Source: Tolypothrix sp. NIES-4075 (GTDB taxonomy: Bacteria; Cyanobacteriota; Cyanobacteriia; Cyanobacteriales; Nostocaceae). From it: DNA of 64,000 nt. The stretch lies in contig NZ_BDUC01000003.1 of the NCBI RefSeq assembly GCF_002218085.1, positions 531,666 to 595,665 of the forward strand, written 5' to 3'. The notes under the pieces are model-generated. The model was not told where the DNA came from. It worked only from the letters and a program-made list of their open reading frames with translations, and searched no databases. The position numbers and the translations under genes are program-made. Shown one piece after another: positions 8,131-17,287 of this stretch (position 1 is its first letter; the number at the start of each line of letters is the position of its first letter).

Positions 8131-9189
8131 AGTTACTGGCTCTCCTTATCTACTTACTTTTAAAATCGGATTCACAAACACACTAGTTTAAATGCCTTAT
8201 TCGGGGCATTTTGCAGCAAGTGGACGCTTCTAGTGTGCAGCAACAAGCGTATCGTTAATCGCGTTGCTTAATCCGTTTATTTTCACTCATTTATTCACCA
8301 TAACAGCCAAAGATAGCTTCCCATTTGGAAGTCATCAATGATTGAAATTAACGCAGGCTCTTGCTTTATAGCGCAAGTGCTTTGTGCAGCAATGCTTCGT
8401 CCAAGCGATTGCTCTGGCACAATCAGACGCGGACACTGCTCTTGACGAAGAAGTGAAAACGACAAGCTATGCTTTCGGCAACCTTGCGTAACGCACTTCA
8501 TGTGTCCGTGTTGCAGTGGGACTTAAGCATACTATAAACGCTCAGTATCCCTTCACTGAGACTGATGCAATGTCATCAAACCAAGATGACTGCTCAGTTT
8601 TCGCTTTACTAAAAACATTAAGCGATCGCTTAATCTTTTGCCTAGTTTCAAGAAAGGCGCATGAGTGAACGCGCTTTTTCCTTAGGGTTATGCTTTGGTT
8701 TTTATTCCAATGCTCCTAAGTTTACTCAAGGCTTTATTAGTTTATCAGCTTCTTACCCATCCGAGCGATTATATCACATTTGGAATTTAATTATCAGCCC
8801 TAAATGCTAAAACTAGCTAGGAATGGTAATTAGAAGGTAAACTAATTTCATATTTTGGTCACAATCTAATAATATAGATCATCTATTTACGTTTGTCTAT
8901 AATTGTTGTGATTTTTTTTGCGAGCAGAGGGCGAGTCCTTCCCTATACAAATGGGGACAGCCTTGTTTTGTAGATCCACACGTCCCCACGAATATTTTTG
9001 ATGTTAGCCTTGGTCTGTCCTTGGGAGAAGGTCTTAGGGAATGACTAATATTAAAAAAATCTATATTATATGCAGCTTAGGTAATAAGAGCGAGTAGAGC
9101 TAATCTAACTTATAAAGAGCGTTATCTAACTAAATATATCGATTAACAGTGAATAATAGAGATATCTAAGTGGGATAAGACGAAAATCT
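8131..9189. other. 1.06-kb divergent spacer between rplC and ndhN
   Basis: No convincing gene was found. It must hold the rplC promoter and leader (leftward) and the ndhN promoter (rightward). A hairpin AAATGCC/GGCATTT at 8190-8196 and 8205-8211 lies about 60 nt upstream of rplC, within its likely leader, and could be a leader regulatory stem. A 68-codon frame on the minus strand at 8295-8501 shows no recognisable sequence or start signal and was not called. Confidence 0.5.
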
Positions 9190-9666
9190 ATGGCACTAAT
9201 AACCACTGGCAAACCTTTAATTCGCGACCTGGAAAAATTTGGCGCTCTTGGCGTGTACGTACCTCTGGAAGGGGGTTTTGAAGGTCGGTATCAACGCCGA
9301 CTGCGTGCAGCTGGTTATGCCTGCCTGCATATTACCGCAAGAGGACTGGGCGATGTAGCTGCTTATTTGACAGGAGTTCATGGAATCAGACCTCCTCACC
9401 TGGGTAAAAAAACTACCCCTAATGGTGCGGCAGTAGGTTTTGTCTACTATGTACCCCCAGTTGTCAACTATCAGCTAGAACAGCTACCACCAAAATCAAA
9501 GGGTCTAGTGTTGTGGATTATTGAAGGGCATATTCTTTCCAATCAGGAAGTTGAATATTTAGCGTCTTTGCCTAGTATAGAACCACGGGTAAAAGTTATT
9601 CTCGAAAGAGGAGGCGATCGCTTCTTCCGGTGGACACCTCTGGAGAAAACACTTTTAGCTAGTTAA
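9190..9666 (+). CDS. ndhN: NAD(P)H-quinone oxidoreductase subunit N
   Basis: 158 residues starting MALITTGKPLIRDLEKFGAL, with blocks RAAGYACLHITARGLGD and RVKVILERGGDRFFRWTPLE typical of NdhN. This is an oxygenic-phototroph-specific subunit of the membrane-bound NDH-1 complex, which serves respiratory and cyclic electron flow and CO2 uptake. NdhN lies in the hydrophilic arm on the cytoplasmic side of the thylakoid. The length is normal. A perfect 13-bp palindrome follows 21 nt after the stop. Confidence 0.95.
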   Translation: MALITTGKPLIRDLEKFGALGVYVPLEGGFEGRYQRRLRAAGYACLHITARGLGDVAAYLTGVHGIRPPHLGKKTTPNGAAVGFVYYVPPVVNYQLEQLPPKSKGLVLWIIEGHILSNQEVEYLASLPSIEPRVKVILERGGDRFFRWTPLEKTLLAS

Positions 9667-9687
9667 AAACGAACACGCATTCCTTAA

Positions 9688-9721
9688 TTGTAGAGACGCG
9701 ATGTTCCTCGCGTCTCTACAA
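9688..9721. repeat. palindromic repeat TTGTAGAGACGCG / CGCGTCTCTACAA
   Basis: Perfect 13-bp inverted repeat (9688-9700 and 9709-9721) with an 8-nt loop between two convergent genes. It includes the stop codon of the minus-strand acetyltransferase gene. It belongs to the same family as the copies inside trpE and mutL. It has no T-tract, so it is not a classical terminator. Confidence 0.8.
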
Positions 9722-10186
9722 CTCTTTGAGCATTTCTATATTGCTGATGCGAAAACCGCAGGATGTAAATAATCGTCGCGCTGCTTCGTTGACTGCTGCG
9801 GTATCAAGCCGAATTTGCTGAACTTTCATTTCTTTGAAGCGTTCGACGCACAACATCACCATTTGTCGTGCCACTCCGTTTTTGCGATATTCTGGCTCAA
9901 CCCAGATATCGTGAATAAAAGCATATTCTTCTAAACGGTAAATTGGTACTTCTCGCTCAACTGTCGCTACCAAAAAGCCGCCTAATTTACCTTCATCTTC
10001 CGCTACTAAGAACACGACGCGATCGCTACTACTAGCCAACCGCGTCAACCATTTTTCATAACGCTGTTCTGGATGAGGCAAAAATCCATACTTAGCAGTG
10101 TCCCAATTTTCATGCAAGGCGCAAATTTTAGCAACCATTGGTAAAATTTTGGGTACATCGTCTGATGTGGCGCTACGAATTAGCAT
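9716..10186 (-). CDS. GNAT-family N-acetyltransferase
   Basis: 156 residues with a GNAT fold: the acetyl-CoA binding motif A is VEPEYRKNGVARQMVMLCVE (R-x-x-G-x-A), preceded by the strand FLVAEDEGKLGGFLVATVE. The C-terminal block AARRLFTSCGFRI is the usual motif B. The family transfers acetyl groups to amines, and the substrate cannot be told from sequence. The last codon and stop lie in a palindromic repeat. It is convergent with ndhN. Confidence 0.85.
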   Translation of the reverse strand: MLIRSATSDDVPKILPMVAKICALHENWDTAKYGFLPHPEQRYEKWLTRLASSSDRVVFLVAEDEGKLGGFLVATVEREVPIYRLEEYAFIHDIWVEPEYRKNGVARQMVMLCVERFKEMKVQQIRLDTAAVNEAARRLFTSCGFRISNIEMLKEL

Positions 10187-10212
10187 TTAGGATAATTGGC
10201 TTTTTGTAAATC

Positions 10213-11061
10213 TTAATCTTGTTGGTGAGCAAAAATGTAAGCACCCCAAAGAGAAAGAGCGATCGCCATCACTAATAAAATCGGTATGCTGTACCAAGGA
10301 AACTGCGACAATGGCAAATAAGCAGCCGCACGCAGTCCTAAAGTGGCATAAGTAAGCGGTAATAAATAAACTACAACTTTTAAAGCTGCGGGTAATGTAT
10401 TTGGGTCAAAGAAAGTCCCTCCCAGAAAGGACATGGGGATGATGAGAAAGTTGTTGTAGAGTCCGACAGCTTCAAGCGATCGCACACTTAACCCGACAAT
10501 TACCCCCAACCCAGAAAAAACTGCACAACTCAGCACTAACAATAACAAAAACAACGGGTGCAGAAAACGCCAATTACCAGTAAACAGCAACGCTACCAAA
10601 ATTACACCAAGGGAAGTCAACAACCCCCGCATGACTCCTGCCAGCATTTTACCAATATGCAAAGCTAAAGGATGCACGGGGACAAGCAACAATTCCTCAA
10701 AGCTTTTGGTAAACAGTCTCTCACCGCAAATCGAAAACGTCGTCCCCACAAAACTGACTGTCATCGACGACAGCGCCACCATCCCTGGCAAAATGAATTC
10801 TAAGTAGTTCTTATAATCACCACTAATTCCTACCCCTGGTTTAATTGAACCTCCCAAACCAAAGCCAAAAGCCAGAATGTATACCAGTGGAGATATCAAT
10901 CCTGATGTAGCAAGTTGTGGAATTCTAACACGTAAATCCAGCCATTCTCCCCAAAAAATAGTCAGACTATCAGCGAGAAGGATTTGAATTTGTGAGATTT
11001 TGAAGCTTTTGTTCAGCAGTCGCGGTCTTGTAGATGTCACTTTTTTTAAGCTATATATCAA
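10213..11061 (-). CDS. ABC-2 type transporter permease (orphan)
   Basis: Up to 282 residues with about six hydrophobic segments after residue 60 (ISPLVYILAFGFGLGGS; IVALLFTG; VLSCAVFSGLGVIVGLS) and the conserved block SMSFVGTTFSICGERL-like near residues 100-115. The fold matches ABC-2 permeases of the NodJ/DrrB type, which export lipids or drugs. No ATPase gene is adjacent. The first possible start (11061) is TTG and the true start is uncertain. It acts in the cytoplasmic membrane. Confidence 0.75.
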   Translation of the reverse strand: MIYSLKKVTSTRPRLLNKSFKISQIQILLADSLTIFWGEWLDLRVRIPQLATSGLISPLVYILAFGFGLGGSIKPGVGISGDYKNYLEFILPGMVALSSMTVSFVGTTFSICGERLFTKSFEELLLVPVHPLALHIGKMLAGVMRGLLTSLGVILVALLFTGNWRFLHPLFLLLLVLSCAVFSGLGVIVGLSVRSLEAVGLYNNFLIIPMSFLGGTFFDPNTLPAALKVVVYLLPLTYATLGLRAAAYLPLSQFPWYSIPILLVMAIALSLWGAYIFAHQQD

Positions 11062-11168
11062 ATTTTTCTTAATTAATATTTTATATTTATTGATACTTTA
11101 ACTATCCAAAGTATTAAAAGTGAGATGGGCAAGGAGGACAAGAGAAGGGGCAATGCGCTTGGTGTTAA

Positions 11169-11243
11169 GGCAAGAGACGCGATAAATCACCGTCTTTACA
11201 ATAATCAGTCCTTTGTAGAGACGGCGATTTATCGTGTCTTTGC
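11169..11243. repeat. long imperfect inverted repeat of the GAGACGCGAT family
   Basis: The left arm starts GAGACGCGATAAATC and continues into GTCTTTACA; the right arm reads TGTAGAGACGGCGATTTATC and then GTGTCTTT. The arms are complementary with a few mismatches around a central ATAATCAGTCCTT. It looks like a nested or expanded form of the palindrome at 9688. Confidence 0.6.
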
Positions 11244-11396
11244 GATCTATAATCTTCATCAAAAAACCTTATCCAAACCGTATTGAGAGATGGGGAAGGG
11301 GGACTATTGAAAAAAATTAGATCGTTCTGCTCCGCTACACTCAAAAAGGGTAAAGGAAAGAAGAGTAAAGGGCAATTTGATTGCGTGAAATACACG

Positions 11397-11474
11397 TAGG
11401 GTGTGTTATACGAGAGTACGGCATCGTCCAAAGGCTTTGGTGCGTTAGAACAAAGTCCGTAACGCACCCTACAT
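11397..11474. repeat. MITE-like inverted repeat
   Basis: The termini GTAGGGTGTGTTA and TAACGCACCCTAC are complementary (one G-T mismatch) across about 77 bp with no coding capacity. Its size and terminal repeats suggest a small non-autonomous transposon; flanking target duplication was not established. Confidence 0.45.
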
Positions 11475-11655
11475 ATACTACGCTTGCACTAGATGCTCTT
11501 GCTATGCGCGATCGCTTTGAAAAGGATGTGCGGTTTGACAATTAACAATTGACTATTGACTTTTGACCAATTTTAGTAAAGACTCGTCATACTTAAAGAG
11601 GGAGAATCGTTGAACTACTCCCGGCTATTTAAGGCGTGAAGTTGATTAAGCAACA

Positions 11656-12192
11656 ATGAGACGTAAATCTACTGGTAGAACAGTTACCGATTCTAAACCA
11701 ACAGCTTTTTCTCCTGCGTTTAATTTCACCACTATGGCGATTTTGGCGGGGGTGTTTATTTTGGGAATTGGGATTGGTATTGCTTTTAGCTCTACAACCA
11801 CGTTGACTCCATCAAACGTGGCTTCCCGCGAATTTATCGACACCAAAGCACCAAACCCTGAGATTTGCGTGCAGTATGGAGCTAGCGCTATGGTGATGGA
11901 CGCTAGACTTTTCGTGACTCTCAACCCGTTTAATGTCTACGTTGCCCAACCGAGTATGCGTCCTGGATGCGTTATCCGCCAAAATAACTGGGCACTTTTA
12001 GAGCAACGAAAACTCGTATCATCGCAGCAGGTAAATGAATGCAAAAATCGCCTGAACACTTTTGGTTTTACGGGTAATTTAGATAGTGAAAAACCTGATA
12101 TCAGGTGTATTTACCAAAATGAAGCTGCTCAAAACTTCTTTATCAGTCAACCGGGAGCAGTCTCACAACCACAGGAAACTGACAGATTCTAA
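11656..12192 (+). CDS. DUF3172 family membrane-anchored protein
   Basis: 178 residues: a basic Ser/Thr-rich N-terminus, one membrane segment at about residues 27-46 (TMAILAGVFILGIGIGIAF), then a soluble domain with conserved Cys (NPEICVQYGASAMVMDARLF; MRPGCVIRQNNWALLE). It matches what I recall of the cyanobacterial DUF3172 family, whose function is unknown. The soluble part probably faces the periplasm or thylakoid lumen. It converges with the AMIN-domain gene, with a 68-nt gap. Confidence 0.8.
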   Translation: MRRKSTGRTVTDSKPTAFSPAFNFTTMAILAGVFILGIGIGIAFSSTTTLTPSNVASREFIDTKAPNPEICVQYGASAMVMDARLFVTLNPFNVYVAQPSMRPGCVIRQNNWALLEQRKLVSSQQVNECKNRLNTFGFTGNLDSEKPDIRCIYQNEAAQNFFISQPGAVSQPQETDRF

Positions 12193-12260
12193 AAACAAAA
12201 AGAACGAAGAAGGAAGAATTTTGGGATTCTTCACTCTTCACTTTACTCAACAAAAGCCGC

Positions 12261-13220
12261 TTACCTATTGGAGTTGGGGAAGGGTTGACCAAACTCAAAT
12301 ACCCCAGAATTAGGAACATTAACTGGATAGTTGGGGTTGGGGACGGTTTGAACAGGAAAACCTGGGGCACCGACACTAAGAGGAGCGTTATTAAAATTAC
12401 CAGGTTGATTTGGGAAACTCGCTGGGGGAAAAACAGAACCAGGTTGTTGAGTAGGGTTGTTAGAATTCAGCGGTGGTACTGTTACCAAGGGTATCTGTGA
12501 GTTGTTAGAGCTACTGGGTGGTAAGTTGCCGGGTGGTGGATAGTTATAGTTACTCGGTGGTAAGTTGCCGGGTGGTGGATAGTTATAGTTACTCGGTGGT
12601 AAGTTGCTAGGTGGTGGATAGTTATAGTTACTAGGCGGTAAGTTGCTCGGTGGTAAGTTGTTAGGCGGTGGATAGTTATAGTTACTTGGTGGTAAGTTAC
12701 TTGGTGGTAAGTTGCTAGGCGGTGGATAGTTATAGTTGCTCGGTGGTAAGTTACTTGGTGGTGGATATCCCTGTTGAGAATATGTGCCACCAGCAATTAA
12801 AGGACGTAAAACCCAGCGAGTGGTATTTTGCGCGGAAACGGGTTGCAGTTGCACCTGATTTGGATCTAAAGAAGTCCCTGGTGCTAAATCTAAAACAATG
12901 CGAGTTACGTTTTCGTTTAATTGGGAAACGCGAATTCTTTGAATTGCTCCAGAATAATCTTGTTGGGTGGAAACATAGCCTAATTTGGTATCAGGCAAAT
13001 CTATAACCATGCGCGGGGGTTGAGCAAGATAAAAGTAGCGCGGTGTTGTACCTGCTGATAGATTAATTTCTAGTTGAAAAGCTTCTGGATAAAAGCGCCA
13101 ATCTTCTAGCCTTGCTGCTGGGGCTGCAATACTGCTATTAGTTTCGAGAGTAATTGCTGCGAATAAGCCAAACAAACTCACTTTCAGAAAAAATTGCCTA
13201 ATCCTCAACACCATTACCAT
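12261..13220 (-). CDS. AMIN-domain secreted protein with Pro-rich tandem repeats
   Basis: 319 residues. A signal peptide is visible at residues 1-33 (hydrophobic core KVSLFGLFAAITL, cleavage near AAPAA). An AMIN domain follows at about 38-140 (EDWRFYPEAFQLEINLSAGT; PRMVIDLPDTKLG; TRIVLDLAPGT). AMIN domains target envelope proteins to peptidoglycan or the septum. Residues about 150-240 are tandem NYNYPPPSNLPPS units encoded by near-identical DNA, so copy number may vary between strains. The C-terminus is Pro/Asn-rich. No enzymatic domain was seen. The start overlaps the stop of the upstream gene by 1 nt. Confidence 0.85.
   Translation of the reverse strand: MVMVLRIRQFFLKVSLFGLFAAITLETNSSIAAPAARLEDWRFYPEAFQLEINLSAGTTPRYFYLAQPPRMVIDLPDTKLGYVSTQQDYSGAIQRIRVSQLNENVTRIVLDLAPGTSLDPNQVQLQPVSAQNTTRWVLRPLIAGGTYSQQGYPPPSNLPPSNYNYPPPSNLPPSNLPPSNYNYPPPNNLPPSNLPPSNYNYPPPSNLPPSNYNYPPPGNLPPSNYNYPPPGNLPPSSSNNSQIPLVTVPPLNSNNPTQQPGSVFPPASFPNQPGNFNNAPLSVGAPGFPVQTVPNPNYPVNVPNSGVFEFGQPFPNSNR
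12507..12765. repeat. intragenic tandem repeats encoding NYNYPPPSNLPPS
   Basis: About seven imperfect 24-39 bp units built from GGTGGTAAGTTGC and GGATAGTTATAGTTA blocks lie in frame in the AMIN-domain gene. They are in-frame expansions rather than a CRISPR array, since no unique spacers separate the units. Confidence 0.85.
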
Positions 13221-13735
13221 TATTTATGTCCTTTGTCTTTTGTTTGCGGTGTGGCTGTAAATTTAATTATTTTAGGAATATCTTTCACGGTTATTTGACC
13301 TGCAAGATTATTTTTATCCAACATCTGAAGTTGAATTGTAACTAAGTTCTGAGGATGAGTGTAACTGCCTTTTTCGGCTTCGGGGATACGACAAAGGAGC
13401 GAATGAGGAACTTTTCCAGATAAACTCAACTGTTGATTTCTCAGAATACCTGTAAGCGAAGGCTTTTGATGACTAGATGTTAAGTCGGTGTTGTTTAAAG
13501 CTGATAACAGAGATCCATTTAAATAAATACCTGATTGCTGAATGTTTAATATCATGTCGTCTAATTTTTCACAGTTGGGCAAATTGTCAGCGAACATAAG
13601 ACGATAGCGATCGCTTATTTGGGAAGCAGCCTTGAGATTACTTTCTCCATAAGTGGTGACAGCTTTAAACAACACCATAACTGCAACAATTGTCAAGCCA
13701 TAAAGGGCTAAAGATTTCCATTTCACATGTTTCAT
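13220..13735 (-). CDS. hypothetical membrane-anchored protein
   Basis: 171 residues with an N-terminal membrane anchor (about residues 8-26, LALYGLTIVAVMVLFKAV), then a soluble region with two Cys (LPNCEKLDDM and SLLCRIPEAE). I recognise no family. It overlaps the AMIN gene start by 1 nt and follows the antiporter gene, so the two are probably co-transcribed and may work together in the envelope. Confidence 0.7.
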   Translation of the reverse strand: MKHVKWKSLALYGLTIVAVMVLFKAVTTYGESNLKAASQISDRYRLMFADNLPNCEKLDDMILNIQQSGIYLNGSLLSALNNTDLTSSHQKPSLTGILRNQQLSLSGKVPHSLLCRIPEAEKGSYTHPQNLVTIQLQMLDKNNLAGQITVKDIPKIIKFTATPQTKDKGHK

Positions 13736-13737
13736 GG

Positions 13738-13902
13738 GGAATGAGAGTGGGGGAGTGTCCGAGTGGGGGATGGGGAGAGTTCTTGGGATGGGGAGAGTTC
13801 TTGGGATGAGGGGAAAGAATTATTCTCATTGTCTCCCCTGCTCCCCCTGCCCCCCTGCTCCTCCTTACCTCCCCTGCCCCCATCCCCCCACCCTCCTATC
13901 CT
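13738..13902. repeat. heptad-type G-rich/C-rich hairpin repeat
   Basis: G-rich units (GGGGGAG, GATGGGGAGAGTTCTTG twice) face CCCCTG-type C-rich units, with a T/A-rich centre near 13815-13830. It lies between the antiporter gene and the next minus-strand gene. It is probably a variant of the heptad repeat family. Confidence 0.6.
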
Positions 13903-16092
13903 CTAAGTACTGAAGGAGTGAGTGTTAGCATCAGCAAGGACTGAGGCTAAGTGAGAGGTGACTTGACTGTAACGACGGGTAATCAAAAGTGAGGAACGAC
14001 ACTGAATCGCTAGTTCGTCTGTATAACGTCCGAGAGTTTGGCGTTCAATACCCCAAGCACGGCTAGTACCTGCAATAGTGAGGTCTACCCCTTCTGAGGC
14101 TTTGACTACGGCTTGGATTGGCTCGGAGGCTTCAATGGTTTGAATGTCAATGCGATCGCGTACACTTTGAGGCAATTGCTGCATCATTTTGTGCAATTCG
14201 TAGCTCATTTCATTTTTGACGCGATTTTCTGAGACTACCTGTAAAATCTTTAACAGGCAAGTATCACGATTTATTAGCAGTCTCAACGCAAGTATCAGTG
14301 CTAAATCATCGTGGATATTTGCAGAGTAGGGCACCAACAAGTTTTCTAAGCGCTCTTTGCCTCTGTCTATAAAGACTGCTACATCAACCGGCGCTGTAGT
14401 GAGAATTTGACCAACTCGCCCGCCTAAGCGATTATTACTAAAAGCTGGGCGATGCCATCCGACTAAAATTAAATCAGCTGGCTCGAGTTCGGCTATCTCT
14501 GCTGTTTCTCGTGCTACGTTACTAGATATGCGAATTATCGGATGTACGTAAGAGCGTGTAGAAGGCGGCTCTAAGGTATCAATTAATTCTTCTAGCTGCT
14601 GCCGGCGTTCTTCGATTAATCGATTTGCTTCAACTGGGGTACTTTCAAAAGCATAATCTTCTGAAAGTTCAATCAAACTGAGAGGATGAACAGCTGTCGG
14701 TTGTTGGTAGTTAAGTGCGATCGCTACTGCTAACTGTACCAAACCTTTTTGTGTACTCGGATTCGCTATTGGTACTAAAATCCGGTAGATTTGACCGTAA
14801 GAATGGACCGTCGCAATATCTCTACTCGCTTCTGGTTCATCTTCTTTTTCAACCACATCTAGTCCGATTAGCCGTTTCGGATATGTCCACTCTAACAAAG
14901 GCGAGGTCATAAATGTGGTTACTAACGCCATAATCACCAGCATCGTGAAAAGTAAAGGCGTAATTACTCCTAATGACAAACCAATATTTAATACTATCAG
15001 TTCAGTTAAACCGCGAGTATTCATTAACCAACCGAGTGCTGAGGCTTCGCGTTTTTCAATTCCGCTGACGCGAGCTGCTACATAAGTGCCTGCGTATTTT
15101 CCGGCGATCGCCACGAATAACACCAATCCACATAACAACCACAATTCCGGACGGTTAACTAAGCCGATTTCCGTCCGAAGTCCACTGTAAGCGAAAAATA
15201 CTGGTAGCAGAAATATCAACACGAAATCTTCCGTTTTTCCCGCTATTTCCCGCACCAAACCAGCATTCTTGGGCATTATCGTCCCCAGCAAAAATGCTCC
15301 AAAAATCAAGTGAATACCAATTAGTTCGGTAATCAAAGCGGAAGTAACCACTCCCATGTAAATTAAAGCTAGAACTAATTGGTTAAGGCGTTCGGTGCGA
15401 CGGTAGTAAATAGCAAGACGTTGCAAAAAACTTCGTCCTACGGTCATCATAAAACCGATGTAAAGCAAGCTGGCGATAATTGTATGCCAAGCTCTACCAA
15501 TACTACCTTCTCTAGCGACAGCGATTCCTAGTGCTAACAAACACCAAGCTATCAAATCATTCACAGCGGCAGAAGTTAGTGCCAAAGTTCCCAAATGTGT
15601 TACCTGTAAGTTTTTTTCAGTAATTATCCTGGCAAGCACTGGAAATGCTGTAATTGATGTTGCCGATGCCAAAAACAGCGTAAAAGCACTAAATGAAACA
15701 TTGCCATGAGAAAGCAATGGATACAGTAACAAAGCTAATAAAGTTGCTAAGGCAAATGGTACTAAAACTGACATTGTAGCAGTCAAAATTGCTACATTTA
15801 TTTTTCCTTTGAGGTACTTTGGATCTAACTCCAACCCAATCAGAAACATGAAAAATATCAGTCCCACCTGAGATAAAACATTTAGAAAGGGAACAGTTTC
15901 CGGTGGGAACAGGGTAGCGGCTAAATTAGGAGCAACCCAACCAAATAATGATGGTCCGAGCATAATGCCGGCAACAATCTCACCAATTACCAGGGGTTGC
16001 TTAATCCCTCGGAATGCCAATCCTATTAAGCGTGACACTCCAATTACAATTAGCACCTCAATCAAAACGAGAATAACTGTGTCAATATGCAT
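13903..16092 (-). CDS. CPA2-type cation:proton antiporter with universal-stress domains
   Basis: The start is set at the ATG at 16092 (MHIDTVILVLIEVL), which has GAGGAA 5 nt upstream; an in-frame GTG at 16110 lacks such a site. The 729 residues hold about 12 membrane segments (1-410) with the exchanger motifs GEIVAGIMLGPSLFGW and SATSITAFPVLARI and NDLIAWCLLALGIA, then two UspA-like cytoplasmic domains (about 440-580 and 590-710). The family exchanges Na+ or K+ for protons. Downstream lie two envelope-protein genes on the same strand. Confidence 0.9.
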   Translation of the reverse strand: MHIDTVILVLIEVLIVIGVSRLIGLAFRGIKQPLVIGEIVAGIMLGPSLFGWVAPNLAATLFPPETVPFLNVLSQVGLIFFMFLIGLELDPKYLKGKINVAILTATMSVLVPFALATLLALLLYPLLSHGNVSFSAFTLFLASATSITAFPVLARIITEKNLQVTHLGTLALTSAAVNDLIAWCLLALGIAVAREGSIGRAWHTIIASLLYIGFMMTVGRSFLQRLAIYYRRTERLNQLVLALIYMGVVTSALITELIGIHLIFGAFLLGTIMPKNAGLVREIAGKTEDFVLIFLLPVFFAYSGLRTEIGLVNRPELWLLCGLVLFVAIAGKYAGTYVAARVSGIEKREASALGWLMNTRGLTELIVLNIGLSLGVITPLLFTMLVIMALVTTFMTSPLLEWTYPKRLIGLDVVEKEDEPEASRDIATVHSYGQIYRILVPIANPSTQKGLVQLAVAIALNYQQPTAVHPLSLIELSEDYAFESTPVEANRLIEERRQQLEELIDTLEPPSTRSYVHPIIRISSNVARETAEIAELEPADLILVGWHRPAFSNNRLGGRVGQILTTAPVDVAVFIDRGKERLENLLVPYSANIHDDLALILALRLLINRDTCLLKILQVVSENRVKNEMSYELHKMMQQLPQSVRDRIDIQTIEASEPIQAVVKASEGVDLTIAGTSRAWGIERQTLGRYTDELAIQCRSSLLITRRYSQVTSHLASVLADANTHSFST

Positions 16093-17287
16093 AGTTTCCT
16101 CTACATCCACTAGCCGATGTCCCTTTGATGATTCTCCAAACCAGCTGAATATGTCAATGTTTTTGAAGATAACGTTGGAGGTAGGTGCAAAAAAAACTTA
16201 TGTAAAGATAAGTAAATACCTAGAACGCATCTAGCAAGTAACTCGTAAACAAGAGCGCAGGTTTAAGAGTATTCCTCAGTCGTGAACAACACCGCAGCCT
16301 ATTTGACCTCAGAATAACTTCGGTGCCACTCTTATGTAATAAGACCGAACACAAGTCATTCGATTAAATGCACATGGTTGGTACGTAAATTTATATTGCT
16401 GCCCATTTTAATTAGATTCCACAAACAGTGATTCATAGGTGGCACTCCCTTGGTATGGAAGGACTTTGGGAATCAAGGGGTCGAGGAGCGAAACCGAAGT
16501 GGAAACTTGCCGTCGAGTTAAGCGCCTAAGGTCGATAATGTGCAACCTCACATAGAATTGGTATACATAACATATATATCTCTAAGTAAACACTTAATAG
16601 AAAAAGTAAACATTTTTTATATCCTTATATTCCTTGTCTTCATTACAGAAATAATCGATGATATAAATTGAGTCAGACCACATAGGTGGGAAGTAAAAAA
16701 AATTGTCTCCAAAAAAAGATTTTGTTATGGCATTAGGTTTAGTCAGCATAAAAATTGAAATAAATAATTGCTTTTGTGGCGTTAGTTTAAACGACGTGAT
16801 TTTTCAACCAGATAAATTCTGATGAGTCCGCTTTTGAAAAATCGAGCATATTTATTTGTTGTACTTTCATCCTGTGGCTGGTATCAACTTTTTTTACTCC
16901 TTATTCATCCTGGAGTCGAAACAGAAAGGATTTACCTCACAACTAAATGTCAGCGTACTAACCAATACTGAAGAAACAAACATATTTCAACAAAGAACGT
17001 GGTAGTGGCAGCAGACGTAGAATCAGCTTCAGCAAAAGAAATATCTTAAAAGCCAGCTTAAACGATCGCCCCTTTGGTAAAGGTCTTTCTTAGCATTCGG
17101 GACAAATAGCCTTTTCTTACCAAGCTAAAGCTAGCTTAATTACAAACTTCCACTTTAACAGTAATTGGCGATCGCTAATGAATCGAGTCGTCTCAGCACT
17201 GATGGCAGATTCCTAGGTATTTTTGGCGAACCTGAAGCTATGGATGCATTAAAGCCTGCAAGTTAACGAGCAATCACTTTTACTTTT
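16093..17287. other. 1.2-kb spacer with a candidate structured RNA
   Basis: No intact gene was found. A region at 16436-16560 shows nested complementarity (listed separately). A perfect 10-bp stem GATTTTTCAA/TTGAAAAATC lies at 16798-16807 and 16834-16843. Around 17000-17270 two short open stretches on the plus strand (one ending GRFLGIFGEPEAMDALKPAS) read like decayed coding sequence, but no parent family was recognised. Confidence 0.5.
16436..16560. ncRNA. candidate structured RNA (unassigned)
   Basis: Nested complementary segments are visible: TAGGTG (16436-16441) with CGCCTA (16523-16528); CCCTTG (16447-16452) with CAAGGG (16474-16479); a GNRA-capped hairpin AAGT-GGAA-ACTT (16497-16508); and ATGTG/CACAT at about 16538-16553. 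It is less A+T-rich than its surroundings. The strand is not decided: on plus it could lead towards the kinase gene 0.7 kb away, and on minus it lies upstream of the antiporter gene. It matches no riboswitch consensus I can recall. Confidence 0.3.

Larger units (their letters stand above)
11062..11655. other. 594-bp spacer with dispersed inverted repeats
   Basis: No gene was supported. Two repeat elements are visible: a long imperfect inverted repeat at about 11169-11243 of the GAGACGCGATAAATC class, and a second at about 11397-11474 whose ends read GTAGGGTGTGTTA and TAACGCACCCTAC. The latter resembles the small MITE-like repeats common in filamentous cyanobacteria. Short open frames here (11165-11467, 11341-11541) run through these repeats and were not called. 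Confidence 0.5.

Noticed and set aside
8295..8501. 68-codon minus-strand frame before rplC
   Set aside because: No recognisable sequence, no SD, and it overlaps the expected rplC leader and promoter region.
12507..12765. CRISPR-like array
   Set aside because: Units have no unique spacers and are in frame within a coding gene.
12482..12796. Minus-strand frame rich in His/Thr (TIHHPATYH repeats)
   Set aside because: It is a shifted reading of the Pro-rich repeats of the AMIN-domain gene.
16321..16336. Cobalamin riboswitch B12 box (GTGCCACTC)
   Set aside because: No matching upstream conserved core was found; the match is only a few bases.
16436..16540. c-di-AMP (ydaO) riboswitch upstream of the antiporter
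   Set aside because: GAAACC and GCCGTC words are present on plus, but the 5' GGGGAACC-type block is absent and the strand is opposite to the antiporter.
16825..16843. Hammerhead-ribozyme-like core CTGATGAGTCCGC with GAAA nearby
   Set aside because: The stem II partner GGAC is missing and the GAAA belongs to a simple 10-bp hairpin, so the three-way junction cannot form.
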